Notes: a model not told the origin generated them from the sequence alone. A DNA stretch of 14,089 nucleotides from Dehalococcoidia bacterium (GCA_028278465.1 JANQEF010000032.1:1-14089); one strand, 5' to 3'. Shown: positions 7,042 through 14,089, numbered from the stretch's first letter. Numbers and translations are program-made.

Positions 7042-7867
7042 ACAGTTGCCGGTTCACAACACGATCTCGCAGGCAGCAGCTCTGATCCGGGCGAGCGATC
7101 ACGTGGTCGCCATGACCGGCGCCGGGATGTCTGTCGAGAGCGGGATCCCGACTTTCCGCGGCAAGGACGGGCTCTGGACTCGCTACGGCCAGCCACCGAT
7201 GGACGGCTTCAAGCGCTTTCGCGAGGACCCGGTCGGCTGGTGGCAGAAGCAGGTCAACCGGCAGATGGATGCGCACATGATCGAGCTGCGCGACGCGCTG
7301 CTGGCCGCGCAACCGCACGCCGGGCACCATGCGCTGGTCACGCTGGAGCGCGCAGGCGTACTGCATCACGTGATCACGCAGAACATCGACGGACTCGACC
7401 TCAAGGCGGGCCTCGAAAACCTGATCGAGATCCACGGGAACCGCAGCAGGCTGCGGTGCGTCGGCTGCGGCAGGCGGACTTCTCTCGGCGATTTTGTTCC
7501 TCAAGAGCCGCCGGAACCATGTGACGGCTGCGGCGATGTGGTCAAGTTCGACACCGTGATGTTCGGCGAGCCGATGCCGTCCGACACCATGACGGCGGCC
7601 CGGGAGCAGATCGACCGTGCGACATGCGTGCTGGCGATCGGGACCTCGGCATCCGTGCGCCCTGCGAGCGGCCTGCTCTGGATCGCTAAGTCGCAGGGAG
7701 CGACGATCGTCGAGATCAATCCGTTTGAGACGAAGCTGACCTCGATCTGCGACGTGGTGATCCGTACCACCGCAGGCGAAGCGCTCGGCCACCTGGCGGG
7801 GATGTTCACGCAATCGGCCGCAGAACGTCCCGACGGGCCGGTTTCGGAAGTACGATATGGCGCGTGA
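7031..7867 (+). CDS. Sir2-family NAD-dependent protein deacylase
   Basis: Sirtuins remove acyl groups from lysine side chains, consuming NAD and releasing nicotinamide and O-acyl-ADP-ribose. The 278-residue protein has the NAD-binding segment GAGMSVESGIPTFRG (30-44), QNIDGLD (117-123) and the catalytic H135 in IHGN. Four zinc ligands are C143, C146, C164 and C167 (CVGC and CDGC). VMFGEPMP (176-183), GTSASVRPA (204-212) and VEIN (227-230) complete the family pattern. The TTG at 7031 overlaps the recF stop by 11 nt and suggests translational coupling. A second TTG at 7046, with AGG upstream, would remove the overlap. Whether it prefers acetyl, succinyl or other acyl groups cannot be decided. 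It is CobB-like in function, but I leave the symbol blank. Confidence 0.93.
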   Translation: MQAEQLPVHNTISQAAALIRASDHVVAMTGAGMSVESGIPTFRGKDGLWTRYGQPPMDGFKRFREDPVGWWQKQVNRQMDAHMIELRDALLAAQPHAGHHALVTLERAGVLHHVITQNIDGLDLKAGLENLIEIHGNRSRLRCVGCGRRTSLGDFVPQEPPEPCDGCGDVVKFDTVMFGEPMPSDTMTAAREQIDRATCVLAIGTSASVRPASGLLWIAKSQGATIVEINPFETKLTSICDVVIRTTAGEALGHLAGMFTQSAAERPDGPVSEVRYGA

Positions 7868-7897
7868 GCGGCCGCAAACATTCCTGAGAGTGAAGAT

Positions 7898-9235
7898 ATG
7901 AGCGCCCTTAATGCCGAGATAACCACCTACGAGCAGGCCAACCCCGAATCGAAGCGGCTGCATGAGCGGGCCGAGGCGGTGCTGCCCGGCGGCGACTCTC
8001 GTAACTCGATCTTCTGGAACCCGTTCCCGGTCTACATCACCCACGCCGAGGGCACGGCGCTCACGGACGTCGATGGCAACGTCCGGACTGACTTCGTCAA
8101 CAACATGACGACGCTGATCATGGGCCATCGCCATCCCGACGTTGTCGCCGCGCTCCACGAGCAGGTCGACCACGGCGTCAGCTATCCGGCGCCCTCACCG
8201 CACGTCATCAGGTGGGGCGAGATCCTGTGCGAGCGTGTGCCGTCCATAGAGAAGATCCGTTTCGTCAACTCCGGCACAGAGGCCACGCTGAACGCCATCC
8301 GTGCGGTGCGCGCCTACACCGGCAAGACGCTGATCGCCAAGTGCGAAGGCGCATACCACGGCAACCACGACGCGATACAGATCTCGGTGACTCCACCCGT
8401 CGACGCGGCCGGAGATGCTGAAAGCCCGGACCCGGTTGTGATGTTTCCGGGCATCAACCCGGGCGCGGCTGAAGACATCGTGATCATGCCGTACAACAAC
8501 CTCGAGGCGGCCGAGCGAATCATCCGCGAGAACGCCGAAGAGCTTGCTGCGGTGATCGTTGAGCCGATTAACGGCCAGTGCGGCATGGTGCCGGCGCGAC
8601 CAGAGTTCCTGCAGCTGCTGCGTGACCTGACGAAAGAGCTGGACATCCCGCTGATCTTCGACGAGGTGATCTCGTTCCGGGCGTCGAGTGGCGGCGCGCA
8701 GGAGTGGTACGGCATCACGCCGGACGTCACGTGCTTCGGCAAGGTGATCGGCGGCGGCATGCCGGTGGGTGCGTTCGGTGGCAAGGCCGAGATCATGCAG
8801 CTCTGGGACCCGAACTCGGGACCTGACTTCGTCCAGCACGCCGGGACATTCAACGGCAACCCGATGACGGCGGTGGCCGGCGTCACGACGCTTGAGCTGC
8901 TGACGCCCGAGGTCTACGAGGAGCTGGAGCGCAAGGGCGACAAACTCCGGCAGATGATCCGGGACCTGATCGCCGAGCTGGAAGTGCCGATGGGAGTCAC
9001 AGGCGCGGCGTCGCTGTTCGCCCTGCAGTTCACAACTGAGGCGGTCACCGACTATCGCAGCTACGCCACCAACGACAAGCAGATGCTGCAGACGGTCTTC
9101 ACGGGGCTGCTGAACGAAGGAATCCTGATGTCGAACCGCTGTGCCGGCAACGTATCGGCGGTACACACGGACGAAGATCTTGAGAACTTCGTTGAAGCGT
9201 TGAGGCGGGTGCTGGTTAGAGCCGGATACGCCTGA
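7898..9235 (+). CDS. Class III PLP aminotransferase, glutamate-1-semialdehyde aminomutase-like
   Basis: This 445-residue enzyme belongs to the class III (fold-type I) PLP aminotransferases and looks most like glutamate-1-semialdehyde 2,1-aminomutase and its relatives. Visible motifs are VNSGTEAT (123-130), AYHGNHDA (152-159), IFDEV (253-257) with the PLP-ring Asp, the Schiff-base lysine K282 in FGKVIGGGMPVGAFGG, and GTFNGNP (316-322). It starts at the ATG at 7898, 30 nt after the sirtuin stop, behind a weak GAGAG. It probably belongs to the recF-sirtuin transcript. No other tetrapyrrole gene is nearby, so I do not assign hemL; an amino-acid aminotransferase or aminomutase is equally possible. 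The insert around residues 165-190 (PPVDAAGDAESPDPVVMFPG) is typical of paralogues outside strict HemL, in my judgement. Confidence 0.9.
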   Translation: MSALNAEITTYEQANPESKRLHERAEAVLPGGDSRNSIFWNPFPVYITHAEGTALTDVDGNVRTDFVNNMTTLIMGHRHPDVVAALHEQVDHGVSYPAPSPHVIRWGEILCERVPSIEKIRFVNSGTEATLNAIRAVRAYTGKTLIAKCEGAYHGNHDAIQISVTPPVDAAGDAESPDPVVMFPGINPGAAEDIVIMPYNNLEAAERIIRENAEELAAVIVEPINGQCGMVPARPEFLQLLRDLTKELDIPLIFDEVISFRASSGGAQEWYGITPDVTCFGKVIGGGMPVGAFGGKAEIMQLWDPNSGPDFVQHAGTFNGNPMTAVAGVTTLELLTPEVYEELERKGDKLRQMIRDLIAELEVPMGVTGAASLFALQFTTEAVTDYRSYATNDKQMLQTVFTGLLNEGILMSNRCAGNVSAVHTDEDLENFVEALRRVLVRAGYA

Positions 9236-9268
9236 ACCTGTGCCCGGCCGAATACGCCGAACCGCGGC

Positions 9269-10111
9269 CTAGATGTTCAGGCCTTCGTCCTCGATGTTGT
9301 AGGCGCCGCCAAGCCTGCCTGACATGATCGACTTCAGCCGTTCCGAACGCTCGGCCTGCGGAGTGATGTCGTCTTCATCGTCAACTTCCGACACGTCCAG
9401 GCCTTCGTCACCCTCTTCCATCGGCTCGTCTTCCAGGTCGATGTCGCTTGCAGACTTCTGCAGCGATGGCGGGAACGAGATCACGGACGTCATGCCGGGC
9501 GCGCAGTGAGTCTCTGCAACCAGCACGGCGATGCCGGTCTCTGAAAGCTTCGCGACGCTGAATTCGTACTGGTTGCCCTTGTCGCAGAGCTTCCTCAGCC
9601 GGTGAGCGATATGAACTTCCAGCGCGCCGATCCTCTCGCCGGCCTTGGTCAGCAGTTCCATCCGCACGCCGTTGTCCTGCATGTGGAGTTCCTGGCCGGG
9701 CGCAACGGTCGCCAGGACCCTGGCATCGGCCGGGTTGACCAGCTCGCTCACGGTCGCCTTGGCCGAGTCGGTGATGAACCGGACCGCAGCGCGGGAACCT
9801 GATGCGACCGGCGCCGATGCGACCTCGCCTGCAAGCTGAGAAAGCCTGTCAACATGCTTTCGGGCGATCTTGTTGTCGGGGCTCAGGCCGAGCGCCGTTT
9901 CGGCCGCTTCCTTCGCCTCTGAAAACCGCCCGAGCTCGATCAGCGCCGTCGCCAGCCTGTTGAAGCTGCCCACGTCCCGGGGCGCGATCTCAACGGCCTG
10001 GTGGTTCAGGTCGACCGCCTCGGACCAGTTCCCGTCGAGAGCCGCCTTAACGGCAGCTGTCTTGACTTCACCGAACGGCCTTGAAGGCTTCTGTTGTGGT
10101 TGCTGGACCAT
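9269..10111 (-). CDS. TPR-repeat protein of unknown function with acidic C-terminal region
   Basis: I do not recognise this 280-residue protein as a named family. Residues about 15-82 form two TPR-like helical pairs (AVKAALDGNWSEAVDLNHQA and FNRLATALIELGRFSEAKEA), which usually mediate protein contacts. Residues about 125-205 look like a small globular domain (VRMELLTKAGERIGALEVHI...). Residues 224-249 are strongly acidic (DLEDEPMEEGDEG, EVDDEDD) and probably disordered. The C-terminus SGRLGGAYNIEDEGLNI is distinctive and may be a conserved tail. No signal peptide or membrane helix is visible. The ATG at 10111 has GGAG about 5 nt upstream. The gene is monocistronic, convergent with the aminotransferase gene 33 bp away. 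It could be an adaptor, but this is a guess from the TPRs only. Confidence 0.78.
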   Translation of the reverse strand: MVQQPQQKPSRPFGEVKTAAVKAALDGNWSEAVDLNHQAVEIAPRDVGSFNRLATALIELGRFSEAKEAAETALGLSPDNKIARKHVDRLSQLAGEVASAPVASGSRAAVRFITDSAKATVSELVNPADARVLATVAPGQELHMQDNGVRMELLTKAGERIGALEVHIAHRLRKLCDKGNQYEFSVAKLSETGIAVLVAETHCAPGMTSVISFPPSLQKSASDIDLEDEPMEEGDEGLDVSEVDDEDDITPQAERSERLKSIMSGRLGGAYNIEDEGLNI

Positions 10112-10345
10112 GTCACTCCACGCAGGAAAACGGAAATGAAATTTCGAGTCGGCTCACAACCGCGCTTAAGTTCTAGTGATTGATATCGGCCCGCGTCCAC
10201 TATTGCCATGAGGAGTTTCACTGAAAACGCACCGTCGGTACACCCATATGACAGTTAAGGAACCGGTACCGGATGCGGCCTGAAGCGCCTGCTGGCAGCC
10301 CGAAGCGGGTCTATTAGTCGATGAAGTGGAGCGCGCTGGCAGCCG
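10112..10345. other. Intergenic region upstream of the TPR gene
   Basis: This 234-bp gap separates two minus-strand genes and should contain the TPR-gene promoter; I see no convincing -35/-10 pair. It holds a 10-bp perfect palindrome CCGGTACCGG (10263-10272) and a 10-bp direct repeat GCTGGCAGCC at 10291-10300 and 10335-10344. No tRNA, riboswitch or clear terminator is visible. The repeats may be chance in DNA of this composition. Confidence 0.4.
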
Positions 10346-11098
10346 TTAGCCGCGCAGGCGGATCAGGATCAGACGGTAAATCGCCTCAGCGGCTATTCCG
10401 GCCGACATCTTGGACTTTCCAATCGCTCTGTCGAGAAAGACGAACGGGTGCTCGGCGATGCGGAGCCCGGCCTTCTGCGCCCGGTATGTGACCTCGGGCT
10501 GGAAGCCGAAGCCGGCCAGTTTCAACCGGCCCACTCCAATCGTTTCGAGGGCCGATCGGCGGAACGCCTTGAACCCCGACGTGGAGTCTTTGATCTTGAG
10601 ACCGAGCACGAGCCTGATCCCCACGCCGCCCCAGTAGCTGATCTGCCTGCGCATGAAGCTCCAGTTGGGATCAACGCCGCCACCTTTCGTGTAGCGTGAC
10701 CCGACGACGATGTCGGCATCTTCGAGCATGGCGAGCATCGTCGGGACCTCGGCCGGAGGGTGGGACAGGTCGGCGTCCATCTGCACCACAGCCTCCGCGC
10801 CAAGCTCCAACGCCCTGGTGAAGCCGGCGACGTACGACTTGCCAAGCCCCTGCTTGCTCTCGCGGTGGACCACATCGAACACGCCGTCGTACTCGCCTGC
10901 CAGCCCGTCAGCGATCTCGCCGGTGCCGTCGGGTGAGCCATCGTCTACCACCACGAAGCCCAGCCCTTCGATACCAAGCGCCATCAACTCAGTGATGAGA
11001 ACGGGAAGGTTCTCAGCCTCGTTGTAGGTCGGAATGACGATCGCTACCTTTAGCGATCCACCGGCCGGCGAGAACTGTGCTGGAGGCGGTGAGGTCAA
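10346..11098 (-). CDS. Polyprenol monophosphomannose synthase-like glycosyltransferase (GT2, DPM1-like)
   Basis: This GT-A fold family 2 glycosyltransferase probably transfers mannose or another hexose from a nucleotide sugar to a polyprenyl phosphate at the cytoplasmic face of the membrane. The 250-residue protein has VIPTYNEAENLP (21-32), VDDGSPDGT (51-59), the metal-binding QMDADLSHPP (106-115), VGSRYTKGG (132-140), STSGFKAFR (172-180) and IGKSKMS (226-232). All are characteristic of the DPM1 family. There is no C-terminal membrane domain, as in short soluble DPM1 types. The start is a TTG at 11098 that overlaps the CoA-binding gene's stop (TTGA), and no ATG or GTG is suitably placed before the PTYNE strand. 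Family assignment is strong; the sugar donor is inferred from homology only. Confidence 0.9.
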   Translation of the reverse strand: MTSPPPAQFSPAGGSLKVAIVIPTYNEAENLPVLITELMALGIEGLGFVVVDDGSPDGTGEIADGLAGEYDGVFDVVHRESKQGLGKSYVAGFTRALELGAEAVVQMDADLSHPPAEVPTMLAMLEDADIVVGSRYTKGGGVDPNWSFMRRQISYWGGVGIRLVLGLKIKDSTSGFKAFRRSALETIGVGRLKLAGFGFQPEVTYRAQKAGLRIAEHPFVFLDRAIGKSKMSAGIAAEAIYRLILIRLRG

Positions 11099-11529
11099 TG
11101 GCTTCGTCCCGCATTGCCGATGAGCCGGCCGTGCTCAATCGCAGTACAGCGGTCGACCACTATCGGCAAGTCGGCTTCAGCCGCTCGCTGCGTGGCCTCT
11201 TCGCTCACCACTCCTAGCTGAGTCCAGACCGCGCCGGACTCTGCAGTGATGGCATCCTCGACCGTCTCCAGCACGAAGTTTGGCCTCCTGAACACGTCCA
11301 CCAGGTCGACTCTGCGATCGACCGCGGTGACGGTCGGATATGCCGGAATCCCCTGCCAGCTCTCTATGTGCGGGTTGATCGGAATCACCTCGTAGCCTGC
11401 GTTCATGAGGTAGCGCGCCACTCCGAAGCTGGGCCTCGACTGGCGCTCCGACAGCCCGACTACCGCTATGCTACGCACGCCAAGCAGCAGGTCACGGATC
11501 TCGTCGTCAGATGTGAGCACGCTGCTCAT
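11095..11529 (-). CDS. CoA-binding domain protein (YccU-type)
   Basis: The 144-residue protein is a single CoA-binding Rossmann domain of the kind found at the N-terminus of acyl-CoA synthetase (ADP-forming) and succinyl-CoA ligase alpha subunits. Key segments are IAVVGLSERQSRPSFGVARYL (21-41 approximately), YEVIPINP, VDLVDVFR, VWTQLGV and the C-terminal VVDRCTAIEH, where the family usually has 'DRCxxxE'. Stand-alone proteins of this type are common but their role is unclear; a CoA-dependent regulatory or acyltransfer partner is possible. Its ATG overlaps the ALG5-like gene's stop by ATGA, and its own stop overlaps the DPM1-like start. Translation of the three genes is therefore probably coupled. 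Confidence 0.9.
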   Translation of the reverse strand: MSSVLTSDDEIRDLLLGVRSIAVVGLSERQSRPSFGVARYLMNAGYEVIPINPHIESWQGIPAYPTVTAVDRRVDLVDVFRRPNFVLETVEDAITAESGAVWTQLGVVSEEATQRAAEADLPIVVDRCTAIEHGRLIGNAGRSH

Positions 11530-12266
11530 GCCGGCTTTTCCGCCCTGTACCGGCCCAGCAGGTGGTTGAGACGCACCTGGAAGATTCCCAGGTAGCTGGT
11601 CAGGCTGGTCCAGAAGGTCACTTTGCCGCCGCTGTAGTACTGCCAGTCGATGGGAACCTCTCCGATCGAAAAACCGGCTTTCCGGGCGATGAACAGGTTT
11701 TCGACGTCAAACGCGAACCCTTCGAGCCGCTGCGCAGGAAACACGACACTGGCCGCTTCGGCGCTGTAGAGCTTGAAGCCGCACTGCGTGTCCTCGATGC
11801 CCCGAATCGCCACGGCCTTCACCGTCCAGTTGAAGATGCGACCCAGCATGTGGCGGCCCCACGGCTCCTCTATTCTCCGGGCGCCGACCGCTTCGCGGGA
11901 GCCGATGGACACATCGAAGGCTGGCTTTCCGCCTTCCGAGTCGAAGAAGCGAGTCAGGTTGTCCGGAGGCATTGAAAGGTCGGCATCGCTCAGGAAGCGC
12001 CAGTCGCCCTTCGCCTCCAGCATGCCTCGCCGCACTGCGGCTCCCTTTCCTCCGTGCTGCGCCCTGACCAGCCTGATCCGCTCGTCTGCCGCCGCGTGCT
12101 CCTCGACGATCGCCGCCGTCCCGTCCGAGCTGCCGTCATCGACAACCACGATCTCCCATGACCGGTCGAAGGTCACGAGAAAGTCCCGCAGACGCTCGAG
12201 CGAGTTGCCGATCCGCGCCTCTTCATTGAACGCGGGAACGACTATCGAAAGGTACAGACTGCCCAA
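11526..12266 (-). CDS. Dolichyl-phosphate beta-glucosyltransferase-like GT2 (ALG5-like)
   Basis: This 246-residue GT2 enzyme probably charges a polyprenyl phosphate with glucose or a related sugar for later use in glycan or glycoprotein assembly. It has VVPAFNEEARI (9-19), VDDGSSDGT (42-50), the HGGKGAAVRRGM segment (71-82), SDADLSMP (93-100) with the metal-binding DAD, and EDTQCGFKLY (148-157), which is diagnostic of the ALG5/DPG-synthase group. FDVENLFIARKAGFSIGEVPIDW also fits. The start appears to be a TTG at 12266; the frame is open upstream to about 12350 but no better start exists. It leads the coupled trio with the CoA-binding and DPM1-like genes. The sugar is inferred only from family likeness. 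Confidence 0.9.
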   Translation of the reverse strand: MGSLYLSIVVPAFNEEARIGNSLERLRDFLVTFDRSWEIVVVDDGSSDGTAAIVEEHAAADERIRLVRAQHGGKGAAVRRGMLEAKGDWRFLSDADLSMPPDNLTRFFDSEGGKPAFDVSIGSREAVGARRIEEPWGRHMLGRIFNWTVKAVAIRGIEDTQCGFKLYSAEAASVVFPAQRLEGFAFDVENLFIARKAGFSIGEVPIDWQYYSGGKVTFWTSLTSYLGIFQVRLNHLLGRYRAEKPA

Positions 12267-12300
12267 ACCTTGTGCGACCTCTGGCTGATCGTGGTGTCTC

Positions 12301-12334
12301 GCTGGAACGCAAGTACGTTGAAAGTTGCTCCAGC
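12301..12334 (-). other. Stem-loop in the lysC to glycosyltransferase gap
   Basis: In the minus-strand transcript GCTGGA-GCAA pairs with TTGC-GT-TCCAGC, a 10-bp stem with a 2-nt bulge and a 12-nt loop. It lies in the 137-bp gap after lysC (12404) and before the ALG5-like start (12266). No T-run follows, so it is not a classic intrinsic terminator. It may lower read-through or shape the leader of the glycosyltransferase trio. Confidence 0.35.
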
Positions 12335-12403
12335 GGTCGGCGGAACTTTACCGGAACGGCGATGATGCGCCACTGCGGCTACACGTTCGCGGGTAGTTTC
12401 GAG

Positions 12404-12886
12404 TTACTCTGCGCGGTCCAGTTCGAAGGCATCGTGCAGAGCACTGGCGGCGGCTGTCACATCTTCTCGGCTGACGATGCATGTGATGCGGATCTCCGAC
12501 GTCGTGATCATGTCTATGTTCACGCCAGCGCCTGCCAGCGCGGAAAACATCGTCGCCGCGTAGCCGGGACCGTTCTGCATGCCAGTACCGACGATGCTCA
12601 CCTTCGCCAGTTCACCGCCATCCGTCGCATCGCGGAACGCAACATCCTGCTGCCGCTTCACCAGATCAAGCGCCCGCTGCCCGTCCGCTTCACCTACGGT
12701 GAACGTGAAGTCGGTGGTTCCATCGTCACTCGTGTTCTGGACGATCACATCGACGCTGATACCGGCGTCCGCAAGCGGCTGGAGGATGCCGGCGGCGACT
12801 CCGGGCCGGTCCTCAACACCTCGAACTATGATCTTGACCACGTTCCTGTCGATGGCGATGCCGGTCACCGCCCTCCGCAGCTCCAT
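12404..12886 (-). CDS. lysC: Aspartate kinase beta (regulatory) subunit from an internal start in lysC
   Basis: Codon 254 of lysC is an ATG at 12884-12886 preceded by GGAGGAG (12895-12901) with an ideal 8-nt spacing, far stronger than the ribosome-binding site of lysC itself. It would make a 160-residue protein, in frame, starting MELRRAVTGIAIDRN and consisting of the two ACT domains only. From established knowledge, B. subtilis aspartokinase II and C. glutamicum aspartokinase form alpha2-beta2 complexes whose beta subunit starts internally at the same place (about residue 250). The position, length and Shine-Dalgarno sequence all fit. That the internal start is used here is inference. Confidence 0.7.
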   Translation of the reverse strand: MELRRAVTGIAIDRNVVKIIVRGVEDRPGVAAGILQPLADAGISVDVIVQNTSDDGTTDFTFTVGEADGQRALDLVKRQQDVAFRDATDGGELAKVSIVGTGMQNGPGYAATMFSALAGAGVNIDMITTSEIRITCIVSREDVTAAASALHDAFELDRAE

Positions 12887-13645
12887 CGTCGGCTCTCCTC
12901 CATGGATAAGTGTCCCGGGGACGTCGTCAAAGGTCGAGGCCACGAGCACCGGCACGCCGTAGACGGCGGCCAGCTCTATCGATCTCGGGTTCATTTTGGC
13001 GCCCAGCGACGCCATCTCAAGCATCTCTTCGTAGCCGATCTCCTGCAGCTTGCGCGCGCCCGGCACTATGCGTGGATCGGTCGTGTAGATGCCGTCTACA
13101 TCAGTGTAAATCTCGCAGCGCTCGGCAGATAAAGCCGCGGCGAGGGCGACAGCCGTCGTGTCCGAGGCCCCGCGGCCAAGCGTGGTCACATCACCCGTCT
13201 CGTCAAGGCCCTGGAAGCCGGCGACGATCACGACGCGGCCGGAGTCCAGCTCCCGCAGGATGCGTGCGGTGTCTATAGAGGCGATCCTGGCTGAACCGTG
13301 AATAGCGTTTGTGCGGATGCCGGCCTGCTGTCCGCTGAGGCTGACGGCGTCCTGGTCGAGCGAATGGATCGCCATCGCCATCAAGGTCGAGCTGACCAGC
13401 TCGCCGGTCGAGAGCAGCGTGTCCATCTCCCTGAGTGAAGGAGATGTGCGCGGTCCGGTGACATCGTTCGCCAGTGCGATCAGCTCGTCTGTCGAGTCGC
13501 CCATCGCCGATACGGTGACCACAACCCGGTGTCCCGACCGTGCACGGTCGCAGATCTTCTTTGCAATGGTGCGGATCTTCTCGGCAGTGCTGACCGAGGA
13601 GCCGCCGTACTTCTGGACGACGACGCTGCTGGCTGCCTCGCTCAT
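12404..13645 (-). CDS. lysC: Aspartate kinase (alpha subunit)
   Basis: Aspartokinase phosphorylates L-aspartate, the first step to lysine, threonine, methionine and diaminopimelate. The 413-residue length matches the Bacillus/Corynebacterium type. The kinase domain has QKYGGSSV (11-18), the segment LSTGE at 78-82, LGRGASDTTA (156-165) and TDVDGIYTTDPR (181-192). Two ACT domains follow: one from about residue 261 with VQNTSDDGTTDFTFT, and a second with VSIVGTGMQ and MITTSEIRITC, consistent with feedback control by an amino-acid end product. The ATG at 13645 overlaps the thrB stop as ATGA, so translation is probably coupled. An internal in-frame start can yield a separate beta subunit (next entry). 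Assignment is secure; which amino acid inhibits it is not visible. Confidence 0.97.
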   Translation of the reverse strand: MSEAASSVVVQKYGGSSVSTAEKIRTIAKKICDRARSGHRVVVTVSAMGDSTDELIALANDVTGPRTSPSLREMDTLLSTGELVSSTLMAMAIHSLDQDAVSLSGQQAGIRTNAIHGSARIASIDTARILRELDSGRVVIVAGFQGLDETGDVTTLGRGASDTTAVALAAALSAERCEIYTDVDGIYTTDPRIVPGARKLQEIGYEEMLEMASLGAKMNPRSIELAAVYGVPVLVASTFDDVPGTLIHGGEPTMELRRAVTGIAIDRNVVKIIVRGVEDRPGVAAGILQPLADAGISVDVIVQNTSDDGTTDFTFTVGEADGQRALDLVKRQQDVAFRDATDGGELAKVSIVGTGMQNGPGYAATMFSALAGAGVNIDMITTSEIRITCIVSREDVTAAASALHDAFELDRAE

Positions 13646-14089
13646 GCCGATTCAGCCACGTATGCGCCGCGCCGGGCGGGTCTTAGTATCGCCGGGCTGC
13701 CAGGCACCTCGGAGATCCGGGCCGCCTCCGCCATCTCGTAGCTGACGGTCACTTCCTGGCCCGTCGTGAGCGCCATTACGGTCGGGCCCGCGCCAGACAG
13801 GAAAGCGCCGTGCGCGCCGCCGTTCAGAGCCGCCTCGATGAGACGTGGCAGGGCCGGAAAGGCCTGTCCACGGAGAGGCTGGTGCAGCCGGTCCTGCGTC
13901 GCCTGCTTCAGCAATCCGAACTCGCCTTTGTGCATGGCGCTGATCAGCAAGGCGGCTCTGCCTATGTTGTATACAGCGTCCGACCTGGCGATCCTCTCCG
14001 GGAGCCTGGCGCGCGACTCATGGGTGTTGGTGCGAAGGTCGGGGATGAATACAACGGCAGTCAGGTCATCGGGGATCGGCACTGTGTCG
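13642..14089 (-). CDS. thrB: Homoserine kinase, C-terminal part cut by the window edge
   Basis: This is the last 148 residues or so of a GHMP-family homoserine kinase, which makes O-phospho-L-homoserine for threonine synthesis. The C-terminal GHMP motif is visible as FLSGAGPTVMAL, and SDAVYNIGRAALLISAMHKGEFGLLKQATQDRLHQPLR matches the family's helical region preceding it. The N-terminal half with the ATP-binding motif PxxxGLGSS lies beyond position 14089. The frame continues open to the right edge, so the GTG at 14082 is not taken as the start. Its stop overlaps the lysC ATG as ATGA, placing two aspartate-family steps in one coupled unit. Confidence 0.92.
   Translation of the reverse strand, partial: DTVPIPDDLTAVVFIPDLRTNTHESRARLPERIARSDAVYNIGRAALLISAMHKGEFGLLKQATQDRLHQPLRGQAFPALPRLIEAALNGGAHGAFLSGAGPTVMALTTGQEVTVSYEMAEAARISEVPGSPAILRPARRGAYVAESA

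Noticed and set aside
6944..8173. 409-residue open frame on the minus strand across recF, the sirtuin and the aminotransferase
   Set aside because: It is Arg/Asp/His-rich shadow coding antisense to three well-supported genes, with no recognisable domain.
8195..9166. 323-residue open frame on the minus strand inside the aminotransferase gene
   Set aside because: Antisense shadow of a strongly conserved PLP enzyme; composition is typical of GC-rich spurious frames.
9236..9268. GGCCG/CGGCC inverted repeat between the aminotransferase and TPR genes
   Set aside because: Only 5 bp with a 14-nt loop and no T-run; expected by chance in GC-rich DNA.
10006..10221. 71-residue minus-strand frame overlapping the TPR gene start
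   Set aside because: Most of it lies out of frame in the TPR gene; no homology or convincing ribosome-binding site.
12272..13132. 286-residue open frame on the plus strand over lysC
   Set aside because: Antisense to conserved aspartokinase domains, with no recognisable motif.

Overview
The window is about 14 kb of gene-dense, GC-rich bacterial DNA with no RNA genes, mobile elements or CRISPR arrays that I can see. The gene mix (a DUF3179 protein, an NHL-repeat propeller protein, a DinB/DUF664 protein, DPM1-like and ALG5-like glycosyltransferases flanking a CoA-binding protein) and the frequent TTG/GTG starts fit Chloroflexota, perhaps a SAR202/Dehalococcoidia-type lineage. That is inference from gene content only.

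Layout. (1) 1-1532, minus strand: an NHL-repeat protein followed by an aldo/keto reductase cut by the left edge. (2) 1715-2521, plus strand: a short-chain dehydrogenase. (3) 4453-2537, minus strand: apt, then a HAD-like hydrolase, then a DinB/DUF664 protein. (4) 5670-4558, minus strand: a DUF3179 protein interrupted by one in-frame TGA. (5) 5866-9235, plus strand: recF, a Sir2 deacylase and a glutamate-1-semialdehyde-aminomutase-like PLP enzyme. (6) 10111-9269, minus strand: a TPR protein of unknown role. (7) 14089-10346, minus strand: thrB (cut by the right edge) and lysC joined by an ATGA overlap, then a 137-bp gap and a coupled trio of ALG5-like glycosyltransferase, CoA-binding protein and DPM1-like glycosyltransferase.

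The most interesting item is the DUF3179 gene. Simple ORF calling splits it into two proteins, but both halves lie in one frame and together make a complete 370-residue protein. The single TGA sits where the family has the first Cys of a CPLC motif, giving U-P-L-C. Starting 13 nt after the TGA, the mRNA has a perfect 7-bp hairpin with a G-containing 5-nt loop. This matches what is known of bacterial SECIS elements, so the gene probably encodes a selenoprotein. I do not recall DUF3179 among the usual selenoprotein families.

Two other decoding points stand out. recF has no ATG, GTG or TTG at its conserved N-terminus and appears to start at ATA behind a good Shine-Dalgarno sequence. lysC carries a strong internal ribosome-binding site and in-frame ATG at codon 254, where Bacillus and Corynebacterium aspartokinases start their separate beta subunit.
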